7,032 nt of DNA from positions 1-7,032 of the forward strand of contig JAIOTT010000339.1 of assembly GCA_021106655.1 (NCBI GenBank), written 5' to 3'. The position numbers were made by a program, and so were the translations under genes. The notes under the pieces are model-generated. The model was given only the letters and a program-made list of their open reading frames with translations, did no database searches and was not told the DNA's origin. Within the stretch, counting starts at the first letter, position 1; each line of letters opens with the position of its first letter. This DNA is from Bacteroidales bacterium (GTDB lineage: Bacteria; Bacteroidota; Bacteroidia; Bacteroidales; SMBSF77). This document shows, piece by piece, positions 1 to 6,965 of this stretch.

Positions 1-60
1 CCCTTAGCACTTCTTAAGTTTGCCTTTATTGATATTATTGAACTAGTTTTAATAACACGA

Positions 61-137
61 AGTCTCATAGAGACGACCTGTTTATAGAAGATTTAACCAT
101 AAAAACCATCAAGCTCCAGAGGAGCGGTCTGTTATTC
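61..137. repeat. Paired mini-hairpins, probable dispersed palindromic repeat
   Basis: Two perfect five-base stems with three-base loops are present: GTCTC-ATA-GAGAC at 62-74 and GCTCC-AGA-GGAGC at 113-125, exactly 51 bp apart. Each is followed by a related tail (GACCTGTTTATA and GGTCTGTTATTC, sharing GxxCTGTT). The same position in each unit with different stem bases implies selection for the hairpin rather than its sequence, or repeated divergence of a common unit. From memory, this resembles short palindromic repeats scattered between genes in Bacteroidota genomes; I cannot verify that here. Confidence 0.5.
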
Positions 138-162
138 TATCCAGTCAATTTCTGGATTCAAT

Positions 163-193
163 GTTCAAATCTCTATGTTATAAGATTTTGAAC
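163..193 (-). terminator. Imperfect inverted repeat downstream of hlyD-like gene, possible operon end
   Basis: GTTCAAATCT (163-172) and AGATTTTGAAC (183-193) can pair as a ten-base-pair stem with one bulged T and a ten-nt loop. It starts 47 nt past the adaptor stop on the transcribed strand. No U-rich tail follows in the transcript direction, and the stem is AT-rich, so it is not a classical intrinsic terminator. It may be a processing or stability stem at the 3' end, or simply part of the degenerate TTTGAAC repeat beside it. Confidence 0.25.
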
Positions 194-207
194 CTTTGAA
201 CTTGCTA
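183..207. repeat. Degenerate TTTGAAC tandem repeat
   Basis: TTTTGAACC is followed at once by TTTGAACTT, giving two copies of TTTGAAC eight bases apart, next to the left end of the operon. Low-complexity TTTGAAC runs are familiar in Bacteroidota intergenic DNA. No coding role is apparent. Confidence 0.35.
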
Positions 208-239
208 ACTAATGAATCTGCCAACCTGAAAATATTAAT

Positions 240-1541
240 TCAATTATTCTTGAACAATGCCTTCAGAGGCCTCATTATCCTCATCAACAAGCTAACATCC
301 TCTGTAATTATCTCAGCATCTCCCTGCATCTCCGGATGGAATTCCAGGGTTTTGCCATAGGTGGTCATCAAGCCTTCGGGTAAGCTAACCTCAACAAAAT
401 AGTGATTATCCTCAGGAACGAGAGATATTTCATCTATTTTACCTTTGACGATTCCATATTCTGAAGGAGGGAAATTTGAAAATTTAATATTCACTTCCAA
501 TCCCGGCTTAACCTTTCCCGATCCTTTGAGAGGCAGCAACATCCTGCCAATCATAGTACTGGGAGTTTCAGGAACAACAGTCATTACCTTTTCTCCTGTG
601 CTAACATTATGATTCACATTCCATATATTTGAAAATGTTATTATGCCATCGACAGGGGTTTTTAGAACAAACTTTTGCTCCCATGCTTCAATCATTGAAA
701 ACAGTTTTTCAGTTGTTTCAAGTATTTTAATCCTGACACCTCTACCTTTTTCTTCAAAATTCAATTTAATATCAAGTAGTTTTTGTTCAATCTGAAGCAT
801 CTGTATCTTTTCTTTTGAAAGCTCCTGCAAGAAATTCTCAAAGTCAAACTGTTTCTGAAGATAAGCACTAAATCTTCTTTCAAATTCTGTTTTGGAAATG
901 GATCTTTTGCTTAACAAAACTGAATCTCTAAGATAGTCATCCCTGCAAAGTTGCAAATCTTGCTCAAGTATCTCTTTTTGATTTTTCTGGCGATTGTAAT
1001 ATGAGCTGTGTAAGCTGAGCTCCTTATTTAGCATATTAATTTTTTCAGAGAAATATTCCAGATCATTAAATATTTGCAAATCATTACCAGCATTAATGAA
1101 AGCAAAATATGCCGTTTGAATTTCACCGAGACTTAAACGCTTGTTAATGCTGTCAAAGGGGATAATAAATCCTTTATTTAGTGATTTCTCAAATATTGTG
1201 AGGTTGTTTTTCAATCTGATAACATCCTGATAATTTGCAGTATTTTCAATCACTCCCAGCCATTGTCCTTTTGTTACTTTCTGTTTATCATCAACAAGCA
1301 AAGCTTCAAGCTTACCGTTACTTCTGGCAATAATCGAGGCCGGAGGGTTTTCAGCAGTCAGGACGATAGATGTCCTGATAAGATCAGGGTATTTAAAAAA
1401 CCATGTCCCACAAAGCAAAAGCACAATCACAACAAAAATCACAGCGATCCCTGCCCTGATGATCCAATGCGGGATATATCCCATTATCTCACGACTGGCC
1501 TGACTCCTCACGTTGATATCAGAAAAATCCTTTTTATCCAT
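240..1541 (-). CDS. HlyD-family secretion adaptor (membrane-fusion protein)
   Basis: This 433-residue protein is the periplasmic adaptor that links the ABC exporter to an outer-membrane channel in type I secretion. Seen here: a short cytoplasmic N-terminus; one membrane helix at about 27-49; a first lipoyl-like half-motif at about 66-100, with SNGKLEALLVDDKQKVTKG; a long charged, Leu/Glu/Lys-rich coiled-coil region at about 104-290; a second lipoyl half beginning at TPVDGII (295-301); and a beta-rich C-terminal domain ending in a basic tail with MRIMRPLKALF. This is the usual layout of HlyD-type adaptors paired with peptidase ABC transporters in Bacteroidota. The adaptor shows that the peptide is meant to cross both membranes, so a TolC-like protein must come from elsewhere in the genome. 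It is the last gene of the set, 88 nt after the transporter. ATG at 1539-1541, no Shine-Dalgarno motif. Confidence 0.93.
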   Translation of the reverse strand: MDKKDFSDINVRSQASREIMGYIPHWIIRAGIAVIFVVIVLLLCGTWFFKYPDLIRTSIVLTAENPPASIIARSNGKLEALLVDDKQKVTKGQWLGVIENTANYQDVIRLKNNLTIFEKSLNKGFIIPFDSINKRLSLGEIQTAYFAFINAGNDLQIFNDLEYFSEKINMLNKELSLHSSYYNRQKNQKEILEQDLQLCRDDYLRDSVLLSKRSISKTEFERRFSAYLQKQFDFENFLQELSKEKIQMLQIEQKLLDIKLNFEEKGRGVRIKILETTEKLFSMIEAWEQKFVLKTPVDGIITFSNIWNVNHNVSTGEKVMTVVPETPSTMIGRMLLPLKGSGKVKPGLEVNIKFSNFPPSEYGIVKGKIDEISLVPEDNHYFVEVSLPEGLMTTYGKTLEFHPEMQGDAEIITEDVSLLMRIMRPLKALFKNN

Positions 1542-1629
1542 CTTATAAAAATTTTAGTCACTATAGGTACAATTTTGTTACTTTTTACTTGCTAAAAAAA
1601 ATCAATAACCACTAGTACTTGTCATGACA
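1542..1629 (-). other. 88-nt spacer between exporter and adaptor genes
   Basis: This is the longest gap inside the operon. On the coding strand it contains the palindrome GTCATGAC just after the transporter stop, then ACTAGT, then an eight-T run, then A/T-rich sequence up to the adaptor ATG. I found no strong stem directly before the T run, so a rho-independent terminator is not supported. I also found no clear Bacteroidota promoter (TTG plus TAnnTTTG at the expected spacing). No small ORF of note lies in it. Confidence 0.4.
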
Positions 1630-3819
1630 CTATTCTCCCAACTCGAGTTGCTCCTTTACAAGATTGTAATAGGGGCCTCTGTTTTGTACCAGTGTAGAAT
1701 GTGTTCCTGCTTCAATCATCTTCCCCTCATCTAAAACGATAATCTGGTCATCAGTTTTAACCGTACTAAGGCGGTGAGCAACAATAACGACAGTCCTGTC
1801 AACAAAAAATCTTCGCAGATTCGACATAATCGTACTTTCATTATTTGTATCAAGAGCGTTGGTAGCTTCATCAAAAAATAAGAACTCAGGTTCTTTATAA
1901 ACTGCCCTGGCAATAAGTATTCTTTGTTTTTGGCCCTGGCTCAGGCCGATTCCTTCCTGTCCGATCTTAGTGTTTAAGCCTAATGCAAGAGTTGAGATAT
2001 AATCGGTGATATTTGCTGTTTCCAGGGCTGCCTGCAGCTTCACAGTGTCAATTGTCTCATCACCAACAGCAATATTCCTTGCAATGGTATCAGAAAAGAT
2101 AAATCCTTCCTGCATCACCCCGCCACAATGATCTCTCCAAACACGTTTACTTATGGTGTCGAGCATTGCATTACCAATTCTGATATCTCCATTTGTTGGG
2201 GGATAAAAACCCAACATCAGTTTTATCAGTGTGGTTTTACCACTTCCACTAGTACCAACGATAGCTGTGATCTTATTTTGTGGTATAATTAGATTAATTT
2301 CCTCCAAAGCATTTTTAGAAAGACTACCAGTGTATTTAAAGCTCAGATTGGAAATTTTAATTTCCCTGTCAGCAGGAAGAGTAAGAATTTTATTGTCTTC
2401 AGGATCTTCCTCATCCTCTTTAGCATGGATTTCTCCTAATCGCTCCAGGCTGATTTTTGCATCCTGCCAGTCGTGGAAAAAACGTATCAACGACTCTATT
2501 GGGGCATTTAGCTGTCCAATAATATACTGAACTGCCAACATCATACCGAGAGTTATATTACCATCAATAACAAGTTTTGCTGCCAGGAAGGTGATTAACA
2601 CATTTTTTGTTTCGTTAAGGAATAAGCCGCCTGCTTGTTGATACTGACTTAATGAAAGTCCTTCAACCCTGATCTTAAACAGCTTTGCCTGTATATTTTC
2701 CCAATCCCACCTTTTTTTTCTTTCGCAGTTATTCAGCTTGATCTCCTGCATCCCTGTGATAAGTTGAAAAAGTACATTCTGAATATCTGCTGCTCTTGCA
2801 AAACGTTTATAAACCAGCTCCTTCCTTCTCTTCATAAATTGATAGATCCAAAGCGTGTAAAATATGCTTCCAATTAAAAATACTATAAAGATCTTCATGC
2901 TGTATATAGCAAGCACTATACTAAAGACTATGAGGTTCAGGGCTGAAAAAATAATGTTTAAGCTTGAGCCTGTCAAAAAGGATTCAATTCGCCTGTGATC
3001 ACCTATCCGCTGCATGATATCACCTATCATCTGGGTATCAAAAAATCCTATTGGCAACTTCATAAGTTTTATAAGAAAATCCGAGATCAGGGAAATATTT
3101 ATCCTTGTACTTATATGTAAAAAAATCCAGCTTCTGATAAAATCTACGCTGGTGCGGCTTAGTGTTAACATAAGCTGGGCAATTAACACCAGGTAGATAA
3201 AGCCTATATCCTGATTATTGATCCCGATATCAACTATTGACTGTGTCAGGAATGGAAAGATCAGCTGAAAAAGGCTTCCAAGCATCAAGCCCATCACCAA
3301 CTGGTAAAGATATTTTTTGTACGGTTTAAGATATAAAAACAGGAACTTAAGGCTTTTCTTATTTGTTTTCTCCCCTTCATGCTGGTAAAAATCAGGTGAT
3401 GGTTCAAACATCAATACCACGCCTTCACTTTTATCTTTTTCAGCTGTACTTAAGAAACCGGTTAAAAATTCATCTATTGGGTAAGTAATTAGTCCATATG
3501 CAGGGTCAGCCACATAGACTTTTGTCTTGGATATTTTATAAACAACGATGAAATGATTTTGCTTCCAATGGATTATTGCAGGCAACAGTATTTCTTTCTT
3601 AAGTCTTTCAAAGCTCATGCGGGCAGCCAGTGTCCTGAAACCAATCGCTTCAGCTGCTTCACTTATACCCAGCATTGACACACCTTCACGACTGATATTA
3701 CATTTCTCCCTGAGTGGTTGTAAAGAGTAGGACTTACCGTAAAACCTGGCTATCATGCGCAGGCAGGCAGGACCACAATCCATTGCATCCAGTTGCTTAT
3801 AGAAGGGGAATTTAGGCAT
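1630..3819 (-). CDS. Peptidase-domain (C39) ABC transporter, bacteriocin-type exporter
   Basis: This 729-residue protein is a peptidase-containing ABC transporter (PCAT) of the inner membrane, which cuts the leader from a substrate peptide and exports the core. Domains in order: a C39 cysteine peptidase (about 1-125) with Q9, C15 in MDCGPAC, H89 in NHFIVV and D105 in ADPAYG; a membrane region (about 165-440) with several long hydrophobic helices; and an ATPase domain (about 490-729). The ATPase has Walker A GTSGSGKTT (522-530), signature LSQGQ (626-630), Walker B FLFFDEAT with D650 and E651, and an H-loop histidine at 682. All catalytic residues of both activities are present. C39 peptidases usually cut after a Gly-Gly (or Gly-Ala) leader end, so the precursor probably has such a site. 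The gene begins 27 nt after the elimination enzyme. It resembles LanT-type exporters, but the substrate cannot be named from sequence alone. Confidence 0.95.
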   Translation of the reverse strand: MPKFPFYKQLDAMDCGPACLRMIARFYGKSYSLQPLREKCNISREGVSMLGISEAAEAIGFRTLAARMSFERLKKEILLPAIIHWKQNHFIVVYKISKTKVYVADPAYGLITYPIDEFLTGFLSTAEKDKSEGVVLMFEPSPDFYQHEGEKTNKKSLKFLFLYLKPYKKYLYQLVMGLMLGSLFQLIFPFLTQSIVDIGINNQDIGFIYLVLIAQLMLTLSRTSVDFIRSWIFLHISTRINISLISDFLIKLMKLPIGFFDTQMIGDIMQRIGDHRRIESFLTGSSLNIIFSALNLIVFSIVLAIYSMKIFIVFLIGSIFYTLWIYQFMKRRKELVYKRFARAADIQNVLFQLITGMQEIKLNNCERKKRWDWENIQAKLFKIRVEGLSLSQYQQAGGLFLNETKNVLITFLAAKLVIDGNITLGMMLAVQYIIGQLNAPIESLIRFFHDWQDAKISLERLGEIHAKEDEEDPEDNKILTLPADREIKISNLSFKYTGSLSKNALEEINLIIPQNKITAIVGTSGSGKTTLIKLMLGFYPPTNGDIRIGNAMLDTISKRVWRDHCGGVMQEGFIFSDTIARNIAVGDETIDTVKLQAALETANITDYISTLALGLNTKIGQEGIGLSQGQKQRILIARAVYKEPEFLFFDEATNALDTNNESTIMSNLRRFFVDRTVVIVAHRLSTVKTDDQIIVLDEGKMIEAGTHSTLVQNRGPYYNLVKEQLELGE

Positions 3820-3846
3820 AAGACGTAAGCTTTTTATTAATCATTT

Positions 3847-4740
3847 CTATTTATTATATTTTTTCTGTGCAATCTCAGAATTATAATACCTGAACAAAAA
3901 ATCATAAATCACCATCTCATGCATCCTGTGTTTAGAAATGAACATGCGATTCATCGACATATGTATTATACTGGAAACCACGCTTAAAAAACCAGGCTCT
4001 CCCCCATCCTTTTTATATTGTTCAAGGATTTTTTCTATAAGCAGCCGGTTTGAATCTGAACGCTGCTGAAGGACATTCAATATTTTAACATTAAGACTCT
4101 CCTTTTCAGTCCGCATCACAGCTTTTATCCCACTGAATTCTTCTCTGTATTTTCTGTCAACTTGCCGTTTCAGCCTTCTGTTCATTCCAAACTCCTTTCC
4201 GAAACCCTCTTTTAAATTTGCAAGAAGATCACGTGTTTCATGCAAACTAAGACCAAAGTCATACAGCAATACATCTACTGATTTCATTGCAAAATGCCAC
4301 CTGACAGATTCTCCCTCGTCGCCATCAAGCAAAGCCAGCATATTTACAGTCATCACCGAATCAAAATAAAATAACTCTTCTATCATCTCCATAACGGCAG
4401 GGCCATACCTTTCAATCTCTCTCTGATAACTATCAATTTGTACCTTCCAAATAAGGTTTTTCTCAATATAGGGTTTTAGAAGATGGTTTAAGCCGGAGAT
4501 AATTTTATTCAAAGAAGACATATTGGAATAATGAAACCTAAGTCTCAGATGAAACCCAGGATCAGAATAACGGACAAAAAACCATTTATCTATGACATTC
4601 TCTGACAAATACTTCTCAGTAAGTGGTTTTATAATATCTTTCAGAATAAAATCAGCCATCCTGTACCCCGTATAGAATTTATAATATACCCACTCATCGC
4701 CCGGAATAAAAATTCGATCAAGAGAATTTTTTTTACTCAT
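3847..4740 (-). CDS. Thiopeptide-type / SpaB_C elimination enzyme (C-terminal half of split LanB)
   Basis: This 297-residue protein corresponds to the elimination domain of LanB, which removes glutamate from glutamylated Ser/Thr to give dehydroalanine or dehydrobutyrine. Seen here: WFFVRYSDPGFHLRLRF at 53-69, with the R66-x-R68 pair; YQREIERYG at 105-113, with E108 and R111; and HMSMNR at 260-265. By motif these fit NisB R784/R786, E823/R826 and H961, so the active site appears complete. Length is typical of stand-alone SpaB_C proteins, which are often named 'thiopeptide-type bacteriocin biosynthesis protein'. It starts 11 nt after the glutamylation gene, so the two subunits are probably co-translated at similar levels and act together on one leader-bound peptide. 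The ATG at 4738-4740 follows an A/T-rich leader without Shine-Dalgarno motif. No signal peptide or membrane segment is visible, so it should be cytoplasmic. Confidence 0.92.
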   Translation of the reverse strand: MSKKNSLDRIFIPGDEWVYYKFYTGYRMADFILKDIIKPLTEKYLSENVIDKWFFVRYSDPGFHLRLRFHYSNMSSLNKIISGLNHLLKPYIEKNLIWKVQIDSYQREIERYGPAVMEMIEELFYFDSVMTVNMLALLDGDEGESVRWHFAMKSVDVLLYDFGLSLHETRDLLANLKEGFGKEFGMNRRLKRQVDRKYREEFSGIKAVMRTEKESLNVKILNVLQQRSDSNRLLIEKILEQYKKDGGEPGFLSVVSSIIHMSMNRMFISKHRMHEMVIYDFLFRYYNSEIAQKKYNK

Positions 4741-4751
4741 TAATAGCTGTT

Positions 4752-6965
4752 TTATTTTCTATAAAATGAAAGGATAAGTTCACTGGAAAAGCTGCCTTCC
4801 TCACTTAATACAATGCTGTTATCTTCATTAAAAAGAAATTCCTTTATCTGAAATACCGATCTGTTTTTGACCAAAGAAAACAACATCCTGATACTTAGCA
4901 CACTGTTGAAGTCTATCATCAATTCATTATCATAATCACAAAGCACTACTTTTTGAGGTATTTTATTATTTCTCCTCCAATCATCAACTTTACTAAGCAG
5001 GCCAATATCATCAGTAATTTTCAATAAGTCTTTTATATCATGCTTTGACACATTCCAGCTTGCAAGCGATAATATTATATTTTTATACCTTACCCGTGGC
5101 AGAAAACTATATTCATGACTATGAACACCCCAGTCAAAGCTAATTGAGCCCACCTTTTCCTGCAATTGCAGGTCACATAAAAACTGGTAAACTGCTAATG
5201 CATTATCACTAAAGTTGTGAGCAGTGCTCAACCTTGGTATAATTATTTTGTTAAGACGTTTTGATCTTAGTAGGAAACGATTATCCCTCACTGAAACAAC
5301 AAGATCATCAGGTTTTATCTGCCTGGACTCAGCCACTGATGCTTTCCCAAGGAAAGGCAATTCATATTCTCTCATTATTGGCCGCTGTAAAATATTAGCT
5401 GTCCTGACCTGAGGTAAATGTATAATTTCAGCCAGGATAGCATTCGGATCGTATGACTTTTCCTTTTCGGATATTTCTTTAACAAGCTCATAAACTTCAT
5501 CATCTGCATAACAAAACCTGCCAGACAGATTTGTAGCCCCTGAGCCTCCAACCTTATCTAAAATGATATCATAAGTATCTTCATTTTTTATCACCCTGAT
5601 AAGTGTCGCAAAAGTATCAGGGAAATCATCCCAGCTACATTGAAAATTCTTTAATTCTTCTTCCTTAACCACTACTTCGTAGCTTCCATCAATTAAAGCC
5701 TGTTGATATTTCTTAAGATAAAAAGACTGTATACCATCCCAGGAAATATTAATGCTTGTTTTGTTGCCTGAAAACACCAGATCATCAAGAAGAGGATTTA
5801 CCCCACCCTCACCCGGATTCAATCCATATCCCGGACCAAGATCTGTATCAAGAGCTTCAAGCAAAGGTATTTCGCGTTCCTCATATCTTTCAAAAAACTT
5901 CCTCCTGAATTCCTTTATTCGACTAATCCCGGAACTGCTCGAAAGTTTTTTCAGAACCTCTATCCCCTTAAGTGTATCTGAGACAATCCCGGCACTTATA
6001 TTACAAGTTTGTGCAGGTTTTTTCATATCAACCTGGAAAAGGAATTTTTTATCGATGCTAGTATTAAGCTGCTTAAGCTTTTTTGTAATTTCTGAATATA
6101 CAGACACATTTTGGCCAATACCATTTTGATCAATATTTATGATCATCTCTTGCACTTCTCTCAAGAGATTAAAATCTCCCTGTTTTTCATTAATTCTCTT
6201 AATAACAAGTAGTATTTGTTCCAGAAAGTCCGGGCCTGTTAAGGCAGGCTCCAATTCACTTACCAACAATTGACTATCAAGCAATTCATTAAGAAATTCA
6301 TTCTCCTCCTCTTCTGAGACCCCCGATTTATGAAGCAGTATACGTAAATCTTCTAATAAGACACCCTTAGAAGCAGCTTTGATCACCCTCTCAAGATATG
6401 GTGAGCGATCCACACCAACTAAATGATGCATCCTTTTCGAATTACTGTAGCTGTATTCAACATACCTCAGCTGATCGTCAGTAGAATAAATACTCGTATT
6501 AGGAAAGAAGCGAAGCTTTTCCTTAATTTCGGAATTTCCAGCAAGATCATGTGCAAGAGTACAAAGGTAATTCATATCAAGGCGGGTATGCCTTTTGTAA
6601 TGTTCACTGTTCATCAGAACAATTTCTGTTCTGGAGCTAATATTCCCAACAGTAAAGCCTGCAAACAGACCGAAAGGTGTTGATCTGCCAGACATTCTGA
6701 CAAGATACTTTATCAGGGCAAAAATTAGATTATCGGTCTTATTTCTATAACTGGGCTTTTCTTCAAAGAACTTTTTAAGCTCTTTATGCAGATCAGGTGA
6801 AGCCAGAAAAATTGCCTCTTCAACAATATTTGTATTAAAAATCTTTTCAAGATCAGGCAGGATATCCTTCTTATTGTTTAATATCTCATCAGTGAAATTC
6901 AATGGAAAGAGCGGCGTACGCACAATTACTTTCGAAAAGCTATTATATGGTATTTTCGCTTTCAA
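4752..6965 (-). CDS. lanB: Lantibiotic dehydratase, N-terminal glutamylation enzyme (split LanB)
   Basis: This 737-residue protein matches the large N-terminal domain of LanB (Lant_dehydr_N family). In NisB that domain transfers glutamate from glutamyl-tRNA to Ser/Thr side chains of the precursor peptide, in the cytoplasm. Seen here: an early Arg16 in VRTPLFP; the family hallmark YLVRMSGRSTPFGLFAG at about 87-103, with R90 and R94 fitting NisB R83 and R87; RLDMNYL at 128-134; a Gly/Pro-rich DLGPGYG at 375-381; and IIPRLSTAHN ending at about 584. The elimination domain that follows in full-length LanB (NisB, about 990 residues) is absent and is encoded by the next gene, 11 nt downstream. The start is TTG at 6963-6965: the frame closes at a TAG 12 nt upstream, no ATG lies between, and the first internal Met (residue 91) would remove the conserved Arg16 and Arg90. 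There is no Shine-Dalgarno motif, only an A-rich leader. Family assignment is firm; the peptide substrate is unknown. Confidence 0.93.
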   Translation of the reverse strand: MKAKIPYNSFSKVIVRTPLFPLNFTDEILNNKKDILPDLEKIFNTNIVEEAIFLASPDLHKELKKFFEEKPSYRNKTDNLIFALIKYLVRMSGRSTPFGLFAGFTVGNISSRTEIVLMNSEHYKRHTRLDMNYLCTLAHDLAGNSEIKEKLRFFPNTSIYSTDDQLRYVEYSYSNSKRMHHLVGVDRSPYLERVIKAASKGVLLEDLRILLHKSGVSEEEENEFLNELLDSQLLVSELEPALTGPDFLEQILLVIKRINEKQGDFNLLREVQEMIINIDQNGIGQNVSVYSEITKKLKQLNTSIDKKFLFQVDMKKPAQTCNISAGIVSDTLKGIEVLKKLSSSSGISRIKEFRRKFFERYEEREIPLLEALDTDLGPGYGLNPGEGGVNPLLDDLVFSGNKTSINISWDGIQSFYLKKYQQALIDGSYEVVVKEEELKNFQCSWDDFPDTFATLIRVIKNEDTYDIILDKVGGSGATNLSGRFCYADDEVYELVKEISEKEKSYDPNAILAEIIHLPQVRTANILQRPIMREYELPFLGKASVAESRQIKPDDLVVSVRDNRFLLRSKRLNKIIIPRLSTAHNFSDNALAVYQFLCDLQLQEKVGSISFDWGVHSHEYSFLPRVRYKNIILSLASWNVSKHDIKDLLKITDDIGLLSKVDDWRRNNKIPQKVVLCDYDNELMIDFNSVLSIRMLFSLVKNRSVFQIKEFLFNEDNSIVLSEEGSFSSELILSFYRK

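Larger units (their letters stand above)
1..239. other. Left flank, no convincing gene
   Basis: This AT-rich stretch downstream of the operon contains the mini-hairpins, the longer inverted repeat and the TTTGAAC repeat described separately. Two short open frames touch the window edge: a plus-strand frame from 1 to 87 (28 codons then TAG) and a minus-strand frame from an ATG at 66-68 running off position 1. Neither has a recognisable start context or a firm family match. A lanthipeptide precursor was looked for here on both strands, and none was convincing. Confidence 0.5.
240..6965 (-). other. Class I lanthipeptide-type RiPP modification and export operon (incomplete)
   Basis: Four consecutive minus-strand genes form one unit: split dehydratase (glutamylation then elimination protein), C39-peptidase ABC exporter, HlyD adaptor. 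Gaps are 11, 27 and 88 nt, with no opposing gene between them. The family combination is that of Bacteroidota lanthipeptide clusters; the pinensin cluster of Chitinophaga pinensis is a known case with a split LanB. Missing from the window are a precursor peptide, a LanC cyclase, an immunity system, a regulator and a TolC-like channel. Co-transcription is inferred from spacing and orientation, not from a promoter that I can identify. The presence of a RiPP cluster is well supported; the exact product class depends on genes outside the window. Confidence 0.88.

Noticed and set aside
1..68. Minus-strand ATG frame MRLRVIKTSSIISIKANLRSAK running off the left edge, considered as a precursor start
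   Set aside because: The start lies inside the hairpin repeat, there is no leader signature, and the frame is too short in view to support.
113..125. GC-rich triloop hairpin as an intrinsic terminator of the operon
   Set aside because: The stem is only five pairs, and the transcript continues with TTGATGG before any T run. It also fits better as one of a repeated pair.
1263..1595. Plus-strand 110-codon open frame, partly Cys-rich, considered as a precursor peptide
   Set aside because: It is almost wholly antisense to the well-supported HlyD gene and has no leader-like or Gly-Gly organisation.
1731..1913. Minus-strand 60-codon frame inside the transporter gene
   Set aside because: It is an out-of-frame reading of the ATPase region, with no own start context or family resemblance.
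2231..2530. Plus-strand 99-codon open frame
   Set aside because: It is antisense to the ATPase domain, including Walker A, of the transporter.
5752..6129. Plus-strand 125-codon open frame
   Set aside because: It lies entirely antisense to the dehydratase, which has clear family motifs over the same bases; its composition is that of a shadow frame.
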